A stretch of DNA of 64,000 bases from Comamonas antarctica. Its GTDB lineage: Bacteria; Pseudomonadota; Gammaproteobacteria; Burkholderiales; Burkholderiaceae_C. Position 1 is the stretch's first letter. Every line of letters begins with the position of its first letter. The stretch covers positions 3,155,501 to 3,219,500 of the forward strand of contig NZ_CP054840.1 in the NCBI RefSeq assembly GCF_013363755.1, given 5' to 3'. This document shows positions 1 through 10,260 of the stretch, in pieces. The notes under the pieces were generated by a model, which saw only the letters and a list, made by a program, of their open reading frames with translations, was not told the DNA's origin and made no database searches. The position numbers and the translations under genes are program-made.

Positions 1-728
1 GCCGAGAAACCCGCGGGACGCTTGTCGACCTTGCTGTAGATCACATGCGCCGGCATGACGCTGGTCAACACCGACGACAGCCAGGGATAGGGCGCGGCAT
101 CGTCAGCCAGGATGGCCGAGAGGCTGCGCCGGTCCACGGGAATGTCGGTGTGCGAATCTGCCTTGACGAAGCCATGGCCGGGAAAATGCTTGCCGCAGTT
201 GGCCATGCCGGCCTGCAGCAGGCCGTGCATCAGGCTCTTGGCGAGCGCTGCCACCACGCGCGCATCCGAGTGGAAGGCGCGGTCGCCAATGACGCCGCTC
301 TCGCCCCAGTCGAGGTCCAGCACCGGCGTGAAGGAGAAATCGACGCCGCAGGCGCGCAGCTCGCTGCCCAGCACATAGCCGACCGCCGTGGCTGCATCCA
401 TGGCGCGCAGCGCGCCGCTGCCTTCGCGGCGCTTCGCGCCCTGGCCGTCATCCATCCACATGGCGCCAAAAGCACGCATCGGTGGCAGATGCGTGAAGCC
501 GTCGGTGCGAAAGCGCTGCACGCGCCCGCCTTCGTGGTCGACGCAGATCAGCAGGTCGTCGCGCACCGCCTTGATCTCGGCCGTGAGCGCCAGCAACTGC
601 GCGCGGTCCTGCCAGTTGCGCGCAAACAGGATCATGCCGCCGACCAGCGGGTGCGCCAGGCGCGCGCGGTCGGCAGGCGTGAGTTCGGTGCCGGCGATGT
701 CGATGATCAGGGGTGCGTGCTCGGTCAT
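1..728 (-). CDS. nagZ: Beta-N-acetylhexosaminidase NagZ (C-terminus cut by window edge)
   Basis: Glycoside hydrolase family 3 enzyme that removes N-acetylglucosamine from muropeptides in the cytoplasm during peptidoglycan recycling. The 242 visible residues start at ATG 728 with MTEHAPLIIDIAG. They contain the substrate-site segment DHEGGRVQRF (about residues 64-73) and the family signature KHFPGHG (about 180-186), followed by DSHTD, the loop that carries the catalytic His. The family is usually about 340-370 residues, so roughly the last third lies outside the window. It follows acpS by 25 bases on the same strand and is the last gene seen of the lepA-to-nagZ operon. Identification is firm; only the missing C-terminus is unseen. 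Confidence 0.95.
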   Translation of the reverse strand, partial: MTEHAPLIIDIAGTELTPADRARLAHPLVGGMILFARNWQDRAQLLALTAEIKAVRDDLLICVDHEGGRVQRFRTDGFTHLPPMRAFGAMWMDDGQGAKRREGSGALRAMDAATAVGYVLGSELRACGVDFSFTPVLDLDWGESGVIGDRAFHSDARVVAALAKSLMHGLLQAGMANCGKHFPGHGFVKADSHTDIPVDRRSLSAILADDAAPYPWLSSVLTSVMPAHVIYSKVDKRPAGFS

Positions 729-753
729 TCAGGGCAATCCTTGGAGGGAAAAA

Positions 754-1155
754 TCAATTCGCAGGCTTTTTCTCGACCACGCAGAAGCTCGCGGCGTAGT
801 CGCTTTCATCGGTCACGCTCAGATGCACCTGCAGGCCGCGTTCCTCGAACCATTGCTTGAGCGCGCCGTGCAGCACGATGCTGGGCTGGCCGCTGGGCAG
901 GTTGACGATCTCGCAGTGGCGCCAGGTCATGGGCATGCGCATGCCCAGGCCGATGGCCTTGCTGAACGATTCCTTCGCCGAAAAGCGCGTGGCCACGTAG
1001 CGCACGCCGCGGTCGGGCCAGCGCGCGCTGCGCGCACGCCAGGTCGCCAGCTCGCCTTCGGCCAGGACCTTTTCGGCAAAGCGGTCGCCCAGGCGCTCCA
1101 GGCTGGAGCGGATGCGCCGCACGTCGCAGATATCGGTGCCTATGCCGTAGATCAT
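754..1155 (-). CDS. acpS: Holo-[acyl-carrier-protein] synthase AcpS
   Basis: Transfers 4'-phosphopantetheine from CoA to the conserved serine of acyl carrier protein, here the AcpP encoded at 12752-12991. The 133-residue protein starts [15 protein letters not shown]. The Mg-binding Asp8 and Glu62 (in [12 protein letters not shown]) of the trimeric AcpS family are present. The frame is open 7 codons further upstream, but ATG 1155 is chosen because it places the canonical IYGIGTD at the N-terminus and gives a 4-base ATGA overlap with the pdxJ stop, which suggests translational coupling. Adjacent pdxJ-acpS is common in proteobacteria. Length and motifs are normal. Confidence 0.95.
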   Translation of the reverse strand: MIYGIGTDICDVRRIRSSLERLGDRFAEKVLAEGELATWRARSARWPDRGVRYVATRFSAKESFSKAIGLGMRMPMTWRHCEIVNLPSGQPSIVLHGALKQWFEERGLQVHLSVTDESDYAASFCVVEKKPAN

Positions 1156-1913
1156 GGCTGGGCCGAGGCAATGCATTGCAGATAGGCCTGTACCGCGCCC
1201 GCATAGCCGCGCTCGAGCGCGCCGCCGATCAGCGCATGGCCGATGGAGACCTCGAGCAGGCCGGGCACGCCGGCGGCAAATGCGCCGAGGTTGTCGAGGC
1301 TCAGGTCATGGCCCGCATTGACGCCCAGGCCGGCATCGAGCGCGGCCTGGGCCGCGGCGCGGTAGGCTTCGAGCTGCTGCGCCTGCGCGGGCGTGCCCCA
1401 GGCCGCGGCATAGGGCTCGGTGTAGAGCTCGACGCGGTCGGCGCCCACGGCCTTGGCGGCGGCCATCTGCTCGGGGACCGGGTCCATGAACAGGCTCACG
1501 CGCACGCCCAGCGCCCGGCATTCGGCAATCAGCGGCGCGAGGCGCTCGGCGTCCTGTGGGAAGCTCCAGCCATGGTCGCTGGTGAACTGGTCCTGGCCGT
1601 CAGGCACGAAGGTGGCCTGCTGCGGCCGGTATGCGCGGACGAAGTCCATCAGGTTGTGGAACGGATTGCCCTCGATGTTGTATTCCGCTTCGGGCCACTG
1701 TTTCAGCAGTTCGTGCAGCTCGGCCACATCGCTGGCGCGGATGTGGCGCTCGTCGGGCCGCGGATGCACGGTGATGCCCTGCGCGCCGGCCTCGAGGCAC
1801 AGCTGCGCGGCGCGCGTGACGCTGGGAATGCCCAGGTGGCGCGTGTTGCGCACCAGCGCGACCTTGTTGACATTAACGGACAGCGCAGTTCGGGAAGAGG
1901 CGGAAGTGGTCAT
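1152..1913 (-). CDS. pdxJ: Pyridoxine 5'-phosphate synthase PdxJ
   Basis: Condenses 1-deoxy-D-xylulose 5-phosphate with 3-amino-2-oxopropyl phosphate in the last ring-forming step of de novo vitamin B6 synthesis. The protein has 253 residues. After a short Ser-rich start it reads [17 protein letters not shown], the first beta strand with the conserved Asn residues, then [12 protein letters not shown], the phosphate- and substrate-binding loop of the TIM barrel. ATG 1913 is chosen over upstream in-frame starts because it overlaps the recO stop by four bases (ATGA), the same coupling seen at its other end with acpS. Everything looks intact. Confidence 0.95.
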   Translation of the reverse strand: MTTSASSRTALSVNVNKVALVRNTRHLGIPSVTRAAQLCLEAGAQGITVHPRPDERHIRASDVAELHELLKQWPEAEYNIEGNPFHNLMDFVRAYRPQQATFVPDGQDQFTSDHGWSFPQDAERLAPLIAECRALGVRVSLFMDPVPEQMAAAKAVGADRVELYTEPYAAAWGTPAQAQQLEAYRAAAQAALDAGLGVNAGHDLSLDNLGAFAAGVPGLLEVSIGHALIGGALERGYAGAVQAYLQCIASAQP

Positions 1914-2680
1914 AGGTTTTGCAGGTCCATCATCAGCTGGCGGGTGCGCAGCAGCGGGTTGCCGCAATGGTATTGCAGCAGCGTGCGCAGTTGGGATTTG
2001 AGGGCCAGCGCCACCGGCGCGGCCGCGCGCAGCGCCGCGGTATACGCCTGTGGCGCGTGGCCCGCGCCCAGGGCCTGCTCCAGCGCCTGCCACTGCGCGC
2101 CGGTCAACGCCGCGCGCTCGCCGGCCGCGGCCTGGCGCAGGCCGCCTTCGGGCACCAGCATGTAGCGGCTGCGCGCCGACAGCGCCGAAAGCGTCATGGT
2201 TTCCTCGGCCAGGCTGGGCAGCAGACCCAGCTCGCGCAGCAGTATCAGCTCGAAGGCGCGCAGCACCGGCTCCAGCGTCTCGCCCTGGGTGCCGGCCAGC
2301 ACCCGCACGACGCCCGCATAGACGTCAAACAGCGCCGCATACGGGTCGTCGCGCGCCAGCAGGCGCAGCAGCAGTTCGTTGAGGTACAGCCCCGAGAGCA
2401 GTGCATCGGCCATCGGCATCACATGGCCGCCGGCCCACTCCGCGCCCTTGAGGGTGTGGATCTCGGCGTTGCCCTCGGCGCCCAAGGTGTAGGTCACGCG
2501 CAGCGGCTGCAGCGGCAGCAGCACCGGGCGGAAGTTGGAGGTCGGCTTCTTCGCGCCGCGCGCCGCCAGCGCGACCCGGCCGCGGTGGCGTGTGAAGACC
2601 TCCAGGATCAGGCTGGATTCGCTCCAGTCATAGCGGTGGAGCACAAAGGCGGGTTCGTCGGAGACGCGCTTGGCGGCCAT
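1910..2680 (-). CDS. recO: DNA repair protein RecO
   Basis: RecO helps RecR load RecA onto SSB-coated single-stranded DNA in recombinational gap repair. The 256 residues begin with an OB-fold region ([20 protein letters not shown], then [17 protein letters not shown]), followed by the helical C-terminal part with [19 protein letters not shown], typical of the family. No four-cysteine zinc site is evident, as in many proteobacterial RecO proteins. It sits between era and pdxJ, the usual betaproteobacterial order. A perfect 22-bp palindrome lies in the 38-base gap just upstream of its ATG. Confidence 0.93.
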   Translation of the reverse strand: MAAKRVSDEPAFVLHRYDWSESSLILEVFTRHRGRVALAARGAKKPTSNFRPVLLPLQPLRVTYTLGAEGNAEIHTLKGAEWAGGHVMPMADALLSGLYLNELLLRLLARDDPYAALFDVYAGVVRVLAGTQGETLEPVLRAFELILLRELGLLPSLAEETMTLSALSARSRYMLVPEGGLRQAAAGERAALTGAQWQALEQALGAGHAPQAYTAALRAAAPVALALKSQLRTLLQYHCGNPLLRTRQLMMDLQNL

Positions 2681-2690
2681 GCGGGCCTCA

Positions 2691-2712
2691 GAACATGTCC
2701 ATGGACATGTTC
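2691..2712. repeat. Perfect 22-bp palindrome upstream of recO
   Basis: The two 11-base arms, GAACATGTCCA and its reverse complement, meet with no spacer. The element occupies most of the 38-base era-recO gap, ending 10 bases before the recO ATG. It could be a binding site for a dimeric regulator or a mRNA hairpin between two coupled genes. There is no T-run, so it does not look like an intrinsic terminator. Confidence 0.6.
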
Positions 2713-2718
2713 CCGAGC

Positions 2719-3723
2719 TTATTCGTAACCGAAGGAGCGCACGCGCGCTTCGTCGTCGGCCCAGCCCGAGCGCACCTTGACCCAGACTTCGAGGAACACC
2801 TTGCCGTCGAGCAGGCGCTCGAGCTCCTGGCGCGCCTCGGTGCTGATGCGCTTGAGGCGCTCGCCCTTGTCGCCGATGACCATGGCCTTGTGGCCTTCGC
2901 GCTCGACGACGATGGTCACCGCGGTGCGCACGAAGCGCTTGTGCAGCTTGCTCTTTTCCTCGGTGAACTTGTCGAGCACGACCGTCGAGGTATAGGGCAG
3001 CTCGTCGCCGGTGAAGCGAAACAGCTTCTCGCGCACGGTCTCGGTGACCAGGAACTTCTCGCTGCGGTCGGTGAGCTCGTCCGGGCCGTAGAACCAGGGC
3101 TGCTCGGGCAGGTACTTCTCGCAGATGCCGAACAGGCGCTGGATGTCGTCGCGCTTCTTGGCCGACATCGGCACGAATTCAGCGAACGGGTGGCGTTCCT
3201 GCATGCTCTTGAGCCAGGGCGCGATATCGCCGCGGCGGTGCACCTGGTCGAGCTTGTTGGCGATGAGCAGTGTCGGAATGCCAGGCTTGAACAGGCTCAG
3301 CACCTTGGCATCGGCCAGCGTGAAGTTGCCGGCCTCGACGACGAACAGGATCAGGTCGACATCGCTGATCGCGCCCATGACGGTCTTGTTCAGCGACTTG
3401 TTGAGCGCGGTCGAATGGTGCGTCTGGAAGCCCGGGGTGTCGACAAACACGAACTGCGTGGCTTCGCGCGTGGCGATGCCGGTGATGCGGTGGCGCGTGG
3501 TCTGGGCCTTGCGCGAGGTGATGCTGATCTTCTGGCCGACCAGCGCGTTCATCAGCGTCGACTTGCCGACGTTGGGCTTGCCGACAATCGCAATCAGGCC
3601 GCAGCGCTGGCCTTCGACATGCAGCGGCGCGCCGGCCGCCGCCAGCATCGCGCCGATCGGGTCATGCTGCGCAGGGTTCTCGTCGCCTGCGTCGCCGGCT
3701 ACGTCGTGGGTAGCGTCATTCAT
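2719..3723 (-). CDS. era: GTPase Era
   Basis: Ras-like GTPase that binds the 3' end of 16S rRNA and checks 30S subunit maturation. The G1 motif GKPNVGKS is at about residues 48-55, G3 DTPGF at 95-99 and G4 NKLD at 156-159. A KH RNA-binding domain fills the last third ([20 protein letters not shown]). The protein has 334 residues, about 30 more than the E. coli protein, owing to an acidic, low-complexity N-terminal extension before the GTPase domain. The reading frame overlaps the end of rnc by eight bases, so the two ribosome-maturation genes are coupled. Confidence 0.96.
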   Translation of the reverse strand: MNDATHDVAGDAGDENPAQHDPIGAMLAAAGAPLHVEGQRCGLIAIVGKPNVGKSTLMNALVGQKISITSRKAQTTRHRITGIATREATQFVFVDTPGFQTHHSTALNKSLNKTVMGAISDVDLILFVVEAGNFTLADAKVLSLFKPGIPTLLIANKLDQVHRRGDIAPWLKSMQERHPFAEFVPMSAKKRDDIQRLFGICEKYLPEQPWFYGPDELTDRSEKFLVTETVREKLFRFTGDELPYTSTVVLDKFTEEKSKLHKRFVRTAVTIVVEREGHKAMVIGDKGERLKRISTEARQELERLLDGKVFLEVWVKVRSGWADDEARVRSFGYE

Positions 3724-4402
3724 GGTTCTTTGCTTTCAATGTGGTCAACATGGCCTCGGCCGCGGACTGTTCGCCGGCACGGCGGGAGCCGCCCGTGCCG
3801 CGCTCGACCAGGCCCATCTCGGCGATGGCGCATTCGATTTCAAACTGCTGGCGGTGCGCCGCGCCGGTGGTTGCGACCACACGGTACTGCGGCAGCTTCC
3901 TCTTGCGGCCCTGCAGCCATTCCTGGAGTGCGGTCTTTGCATCCTTGGCCGCAGCATCCATCTGCGGATTGATCTCGACCTTCTCGAACAGGTGGTGCAC
4001 CAACACCTCGGCGGGCGCATAGCCGGCGTCGAGATAGACCGCGCCGATGATCGCCTCGACCGCATCGGCAAGGATGGATGGGCGCTGCTTGCCGCCCGAC
4101 TTGAATTCGCCCTCGCCCAGGCGCAGCACGTCAGGCAGTTGCAGGCGCACGGCAATGCGGTGCAGCGTGTCTTGCTTGACGAGGTTGGCGCGCACGCGCG
4201 AGAGGTCGCCTTCGGGCAACGAGCGCAGGCGCTGGAACAGCAGGCTGGAAATCGCCAGGCTGAGCACCGAGTCGCCGAGGAATTCCAGGCGTTCGTTGTG
4301 GTCTGCCGAGAAGCTGCGGTGCGTCAGCGCACGCTGCAGCAGGGCAGGATCCTTGAATGTGTACTGCAGGCGCTGCTGCAATGCGTTGAGTCCGGTTTGC
4401 AC
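3716..4402 (-). CDS. rnc: Ribonuclease III
   Basis: Double-strand-specific endoribonuclease that processes rRNA precursors and some mRNAs. In 228 residues it has the RNase III signature [11 protein letters not shown] (about 37-47) with the metal-binding Glu and Asp, a second acidic cluster in [16 protein letters not shown], and a C-terminal dsRNA-binding domain ([20 protein letters not shown]). The start is a GTG at 4402, immediately after the TAG stop of the upstream DUF4845 gene with no spacer. The predicted N-terminus matches the family closely, so the GTG start is well supported. Confidence 0.95.
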   Translation of the reverse strand: MQTGLNALQQRLQYTFKDPALLQRALTHRSFSADHNERLEFLGDSVLSLAISSLLFQRLRSLPEGDLSRVRANLVKQDTLHRIAVRLQLPDVLRLGEGEFKSGGKQRPSILADAVEAIIGAVYLDAGYAPAEVLVHHLFEKVEINPQMDAAAKDAKTALQEWLQGRKRKLPQYRVVATTGAAHRQQFEIECAIAEMGLVERGTGGSRRAGEQSAAEAMLTTLKAKNHE

Positions 4403-4768
4403 CTAGGGGGTCTGCTTGTTGAAACGGTAAACGAGATAGGCCGGCCCGACGAGCGCAATCTCGCGGGAATAGCTGAAGGCCACCTGCACCCGTTCGTTGT
4501 GCTTGGTGACCTCCAGGTCGGAGCCCTGGATGGAAGTGATGCTGTCGATGGTGGCCGCGCGGTCGAAGATGGCGCGCACTTCGGCCACCGTGGTGCCCTC
4601 GCGGGCCGCCTTGTTGGCGGCCTTGGTGACCGCCTGGTATTCGATGAAGATCGGAACGGATTTTCCGCCAATTGCGACAGCCGAGACGGCCACCACTGCG
4701 ATAAACACCAAACCCAGGAAGGACAGCCCGTGCTGGCGCGCGCGGCGGCCGCTGCTGTGCATTCTCAT
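4403..4768 (-). CDS. DUF4845 domain small membrane protein
   Basis: Function unknown. The 121-residue protein has a basic N-terminus (MRMHSSGRRARQHG) and a single membrane segment at about residues 15-35 (LSFLGLVFIAVVAVSAVAIGG), followed by a soluble, probably periplasmic domain. This layout resembles type IV pilin-like or minor-pilin N-termini. DUF4845 proteins sit between lepB and rnc throughout betaproteobacteria. The ATG at 4768 has a good AGGAG site eight bases upstream. The position directly after the leader peptidase gene suggests an envelope role, but that is inference only. Confidence 0.85.
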   Translation of the reverse strand: MRMHSSGRRARQHGLSFLGLVFIAVVAVSAVAIGGKSVPIFIEYQAVTKAANKAAREGTTVAEVRAIFDRAATIDSITSIQGSDLEVTKHNERVQVAFSYSREIALVGPAYLVYRFNKQTP

Positions 4769-4824
4769 GTTCCCGTCTCCTCGTCGCGGGCCCCCTCGGC
4801 CCAGGCCTGTATGTGCGCCAGCGT

Positions 4825-5801
4825 TCAGTGGAAGCTGCCGATGCGCTTGATGTCGCCGAAGTTCATCCAGACAAAGAAGGCCTTGCCGACGATGTTCTCG
4901 TCAGGCACGAACCCCCAGTAGCGCGAATCCAGCGAATTGTCGCGATTGTCGCCCATCACGAAGTAGTGTCCTTCAGGCACCTTGCAGCTCACGCCTTCGA
5001 CACTGTAGCGGCAGTTCTCGCGGTAGGCAAAATTGCTCGCGCCCTGGATGAAGGCCGGCGTGCTGGGGTCGTTGAGCAGGCGATGCGGCTTGCCGCCGAG
5101 CTTTTCCTCGAACTGCTTGAAGTAGCGCATGGTGTCCTTCTCGAAGAAATCGGGAAGGTTGCTGGTTTCCACGGGCTGGCCGTTGATCGTCAGGCGCTTG
5201 TTCAGGTAGGCCACCTCGTCGCCGGGCACGCCGACCACGCGCTTGATGTAGTCGAGGTTCGGCTGGGGCGGATAGCGGAACACCATCACATCGCCGCGCT
5301 CGGGATTCGAGGTCTCGATGATCTTCTTGTTGAGCACCGGCAGGCGCACGCCATAGGTGAACTTGTTGACCAGGATCAGGTCGCCGACCAACAGCGTCGG
5401 GATCATCGAGCCCGAAGGGATCTTGAACGGCTCGAACAGGAAGGAGCGCAGCACGAACACGATGGCGATCACCGGGAACAGGCCGGCGGTCCAGTCCAGC
5501 CACCACGGCTGCATCAGCACGCGGCCGCGCGCTTCGGGGCTGACCTCGATGTCGACCTTGGCAATGCCCTTGCGGTCCAGCTCGGCGCGCCGCGCCACCG
5601 CGGCCTCTTCCAGCGCCGCCGCGGCCTTGCGCCGGCGCGGCCAGAAATACAGGCGCTCGGCAACCCAGTAGATGCCGGTCACCACGCTGGCCAGGAACAG
5701 CAGCAGCGAAAAGTTGCCCTGCAGGATGCCCAGGTACCAGGCACCGATGTAACCCACGAAAGCAGCCAGGATGGCCGCCGTGATCCATTGCATTGCTCGC
5801 A

Positions 5802-5802
<1 letters not shown>
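4825..5802 (-). CDS. lepB: Signal peptidase I
   Basis: Membrane-bound Ser/Lys protease that cleaves signal peptides of Sec- and Tat-exported proteins. The chosen product is 325 residues. It has two N-terminal membrane segments (about 6-25 and 30-47), a charged cytoplasmic loop, a further hydrophobic stretch at about 105-122, then PSGSM with nucleophile Ser132 and YIKRVVGVPGDEV with general base Lys187. The late family box GDNRDNSLDSRYWG is near the C-terminus. Start ATG 5802 shares one base with the lepA stop (TGATG); an ATG at 5793 is also possible. The 45-codon open extension upstream lies within lepA and is not expected to be used. Confidence 0.95.
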
Positions 5803-7610
<1,808 letters not shown>

Positions 7611-7663
7611 CAACGAAAGGCGTCTGGTAAGAAAAAACGAAAAAGGCGTGCCGCGGACGCGTG

Positions 7664-7699
7664 CAAGAAAAAAGGGCGCGTCGACTGAAGACGCGCCCT
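7664..7699 (-). terminator. Rho-independent terminator between mucD and lepA
   Basis: A perfect 10-bp GC-rich stem (arms 7673-7682 and 7690-7699, 7-base loop) is followed in the minus-strand direction by six T residues and CTT. It lies about 260 bases past the mucD stop and 54-63 bases before the lepA ATG, so it could end the mucD transcript or act inside the lepA leader. Confidence 0.75.
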
Positions 7700-7738
7700 G
7701 AACCAACAATCTAGGGCAACTGCGATGGTTGGGGCTTC

Positions 7739-7766
7739 ATTGTAGGCAAAAAGCCCGCCAACAAAA
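7739..7766 (-). promoter_or_regulatory. Possible lepA operon promoter
   Basis: On the minus strand TACAAT (7744-7739) resembles a sigma-70 -10 box. A T-rich TTTTGT about 16 bases upstream is only a weak -35 match. If real, the transcript would start near 7732 and carry the terminator-like hairpin in its leader before lepA. Confidence 0.25.
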
Positions 7767-7959
7767 GCCGCGCACCACCGCCCCCCGAGGGGATTTGCCA
7801 GTTGGCGACAGGGTCATGCCTGCGGGGCAATGCCCCGCGTCGCGCTCCCCCGGCCTGCATGGCCGGCTGGCCGGCGCGGCGTCCCTGCAAGCCCATGTTT
7901 GCCGCCGGTCCTGGCCGCAACCGGCAATTCTACCCAATGCGCCGAAGCCGGCGCTGCGC

Positions 7960-9465
7960 TCAGCGTGCAGGACGGATCAGCACGTACTGCGCCCACTCGC
8001 CGCGGCGCACCAGCAGGTTGATCGGCTTGCTCTTGTCGGCCTTGGCCAGCGCTGCCTCGAAGCTCTTCATGTTGGTGATCTCGGTGTTGGCCACGGCCAG
8101 CAGCACATCGCCTTCGCGCAGCCCGGCACGCGCGGCCGCGCCGTCGGCCGACGCCACGCGCACGCCGCCCTTGATCTTGAGCTCTTTTTTCTGCGCTTCG
8201 GTCAACTCCGCCACCGCCAGGCCCAGTTGCTGCGCCGCGGCCGATGCCTTGGGCGCCTTTTCCTCGCTCGCGGGTGCGGCTGCCGCTGCCTTCTCGTCGG
8301 GTTCGACCTCGGCAATGGTGATGCTCAGGTCGCGCTGGCTGCCGCGGCGGAACACGGTGATCGCGCTCTTGGTGCCGGGCTTGGTGTTGCCGACCATGCG
8401 CGGCAGGTCGCCGAACTTCTCGATCGGCTTGCCTTCATAGCGCGTGATCACGTCGCCGGCCTCGATGCCGGCCTTCTCGGCGGGCGAGCCGGCCTCGACG
8501 GCGCTGACCAGCGCGCCCTGGGGCTTGCCCAGGCCGATGGATTCGGCCACGTCCTTGGTCACGGCGCCGATCTGCACGCCGATGCGCCCACGCGTGACCT
8601 TGCCCGTGGTGCGCAGCTGGTCGCTGACGCGGATGGCTTCATCCATGGGGATCGCGAACGAGATGCCCATGAAGCCGCCCGAGCGCGAGTAGATCTGGCT
8701 GTTGATGCCGACCACCTCGCCGCGCAGGTTGATCAGCGGGCCGCCCGAGTTGCCGGGATTGATGGCGACGTCGGTCTGGATGAAGGGAATGTATTCGCCG
8801 GTATCGCGCTGCTTGGCGCTGACGATGCCCGCCGTGACGCTGTTTTCGAGGCCGAACGGCGAGCCGATGGCCATGACCCACTCGCCGACCTTGAGGCGGT
8901 TCACGTCGCCCACCTTCACGGCGGGCAGGCCCTTGGCGTCAATCTTCACCACGGCGACGTCGGTGCGCTTGTCCGAGCCGATGATCTTGGCCTTGAATTC
9001 ACGCTTGTCGGTGAGCGTCACGATGACTTCGGACGCGCCTTCGACCACATGGGCGTTGGTCATCACGTAACCGTCCTGCGTCAGGATGAAGCCCGAGCCC
9101 ACGCCGCGCGGCTGATCTTCCTCGGCCTGCGGCTGCTGCGGACGCTGCGGGCGCTGCGGCAGGTTGGGAATGGGCACGCCGAAGCGCCGGAAGAACTCCA
9201 GCATGTCTTCGTCCATGCCGCTGGCATTGCCGCGGCTCGCGACCTTTTCCGAGGTGCGGATGTTGACCACCGAAGGCCCGACCTGCTCCACCAGGTCGGT
9301 GAAGTCGGGCAGGCCGCGCACCGCGGCCGCGGCAGCCGACGGCAGCGCCGCCGGCGCGGGCGCCTGGGCGAACGCCGAAGCGGGCAGCAGCGCGCCCGTC
9401 GACACGGCAGCCATGACCGATGCCAGCACGCAGGAACGCGCCGATCTCCAGGGGGTATTGGACAT
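7960..9465 (-). CDS. mucD: DegP/MucD-type periplasmic serine protease
   Basis: HtrA-family protease and chaperone that degrades misfolded envelope proteins. The 501-residue product has a signal peptide (cleavage probably after AFAQA, about residue 35). The trypsin-like domain carries triad residues His139 (TNAHVVEGA), Asp169 (DKRTDVAVV) and Ser240 (NPGNSGGPL), followed by two PDZ domains. Start ATG 9465 is preferred over ATG 9471 because AAGGA lies five bases upstream of it. It follows rseA by 120 bases, in the rpoE-rseA-mucD arrangement of the sigma-E stress response; a sigma-E-like promoter is seen just upstream. DegQ would be an equally fair family label. Confidence 0.93.
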   Translation of the reverse strand: MSNTPWRSARSCVLASVMAAVSTGALLPASAFAQAPAPAALPSAAAAAVRGLPDFTDLVEQVGPSVVNIRTSEKVASRGNASGMDEDMLEFFRRFGVPIPNLPQRPQRPQQPQAEEDQPRGVGSGFILTQDGYVMTNAHVVEGASEVIVTLTDKREFKAKIIGSDKRTDVAVVKIDAKGLPAVKVGDVNRLKVGEWVMAIGSPFGLENSVTAGIVSAKQRDTGEYIPFIQTDVAINPGNSGGPLINLRGEVVGINSQIYSRSGGFMGISFAIPMDEAIRVSDQLRTTGKVTRGRIGVQIGAVTKDVAESIGLGKPQGALVSAVEAGSPAEKAGIEAGDVITRYEGKPIEKFGDLPRMVGNTKPGTKSAITVFRRGSQRDLSITIAEVEPDEKAAAAAPASEEKAPKASAAAQQLGLAVAELTEAQKKELKIKGGVRVASADGAAARAGLREGDVLLAVANTEITNMKSFEAALAKADKSKPINLLVRRGEWAQYVLIRPAR

Positions 9466-9500
9466 TCTCATCCTTTCACAATACTCGAAGCAAACACGGT

Positions 9501-9528
9501 TTGGAAGGCACTTTGGGGAAATGGTTCC
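9501..9528 (-). promoter_or_regulatory. Candidate sigma-E promoter of mucD
   Basis: On the minus strand GGAACC (9528-9523) resembles the sigma-E -35 element GGAACTT. TCCAA (9505-9501), reached after 16 intervening bases from the end of the 7-mer, resembles the TCNNA -10. The predicted start would be about 30 bases before the mucD ATG. The GGAAC element also sits in a small GGGGAA/TTCCCC hairpin. The call is by eye only. Confidence 0.35.
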
Positions 9529-9585
9529 CCGGCCGCCGGGCGCGGCGCGCACCCGGCCATGATGCACGCGCCGCGGCGGGCGCGC

Positions 9586-10203
9586 TCAGCGGCGAACGGA
9601 AGTGTCCGAGAAACCCGCGTTGCGCAGGAAGTTGGCCGGCATCTGCAGCGCCGCGACGCTGCTGTACTGGCGGTGCGCGGCCAGCAGTTCGTCCAGGCGC
9701 GGATCGCGCAGCATGACCGGCGCGCCGGGGCCCGACTGCATGGCGACAATCTCGGTGGGCACCGACTGCTGGGGCGCGCCGTTTTGCACCAGCTCGATGC
9801 CTGCGGGCGCGCTGCCGCTGCCGAGCATCGAACTCCAGCCCAGCGCCGCCACGGCCGCGACCGACGCCACGCCGGCCGCCACCTTCCAGCGGAACACCGA
9901 GCCATTGGCGGCCCGGTCCACGCCCTGCGCAGCAGTAATCGCTTGCAGTGCCATCGGCTGCAGCTGCGGCCTGGGCTCGCGCGCCAGCTGCGCGCGCACG
10001 CCGGACAGCACATCGTGCTGGGCGTGGTGCGCCAGTTCGGGCGAGCGCAATACGTCGCCGACCAACTGGTACAGCTGCCAGGTCTGGCGGCCCTCATCGC
10101 TGTCCGCAAACGCCAGCGCCGCGCCGATGTCGCCAGCCGCCAGCTGGCCGTCGGCCAATGCCGACAACTGCTCTTTTTGACTTTGGTTCAGATCTTGTTT
10201 CAT
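9586..10203 (-). CDS. rseA: Anti-sigma-E factor RseA (MucA-like)
   Basis: Inner-membrane anti-sigma factor that holds RpoE inactive until envelope stress triggers its proteolysis. The 205-residue protein starts MKQDLNQSQKEQLSALADGQL, typical of the cytoplasmic RseA N-terminal domain that binds sigma-E. It has one membrane segment at about residues 105-125 (VAAGVASVAAVAALGW) and a periplasmic C-terminus that ends with a conserved-looking SVAALQMPANFLRNAGFSD. ATG 10203 is chosen rather than an ATG four codons upstream. It lies 46 bases after rpoE. The partner rseB/mucB gene, usual downstream in related bacteria, is not here. Confidence 0.88.
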   Translation of the reverse strand: MKQDLNQSQKEQLSALADGQLAAGDIGAALAFADSDEGRQTWQLYQLVGDVLRSPELAHHAQHDVLSGVRAQLAREPRPQLQPMALQAITAAQGVDRAANGSVFRWKVAAGVASVAAVAALGWSSMLGSGSAPAGIELVQNGAPQQSVPTEIVAMQSGPGAPVMLRDPRLDELLAAHRQYSSVAALQMPANFLRNAGFSDTSVRR

Positions 10204-10240
10204 GATGCCATCCACCGGCGCCGCTGCAGCGCCACCCTAC

Positions 10241-10260
10241 TACCAACGCTTACCAACGCT
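10241..10260. repeat. 10-bp tandem duplication over the rpoE stop codon
   Basis: TACCAACGCT occurs twice back to back. On the minus strand the first copy encodes the last residues and stop of RpoE, and the second lies just after it. It is probably a slippage product with no effect on the protein. Confidence 0.7.

Larger units (their letters stand above)
7611..7959 (-). other. 349-base gap between mucD and lepA
   Basis: No gene is credible here. The interval holds the terminator at 7664-7699, a second T-rich stretch just before lepA (7621-7645, minus-strand CTTTTTCGTTTTTTCTT), a GC-rich small hairpin around 7830-7850 (GCGGGGC/GCCCCGC arms), and a possible lepA -10 element at 7739-7744. The remainder shows nothing recognisable. 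Confidence 0.6.
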
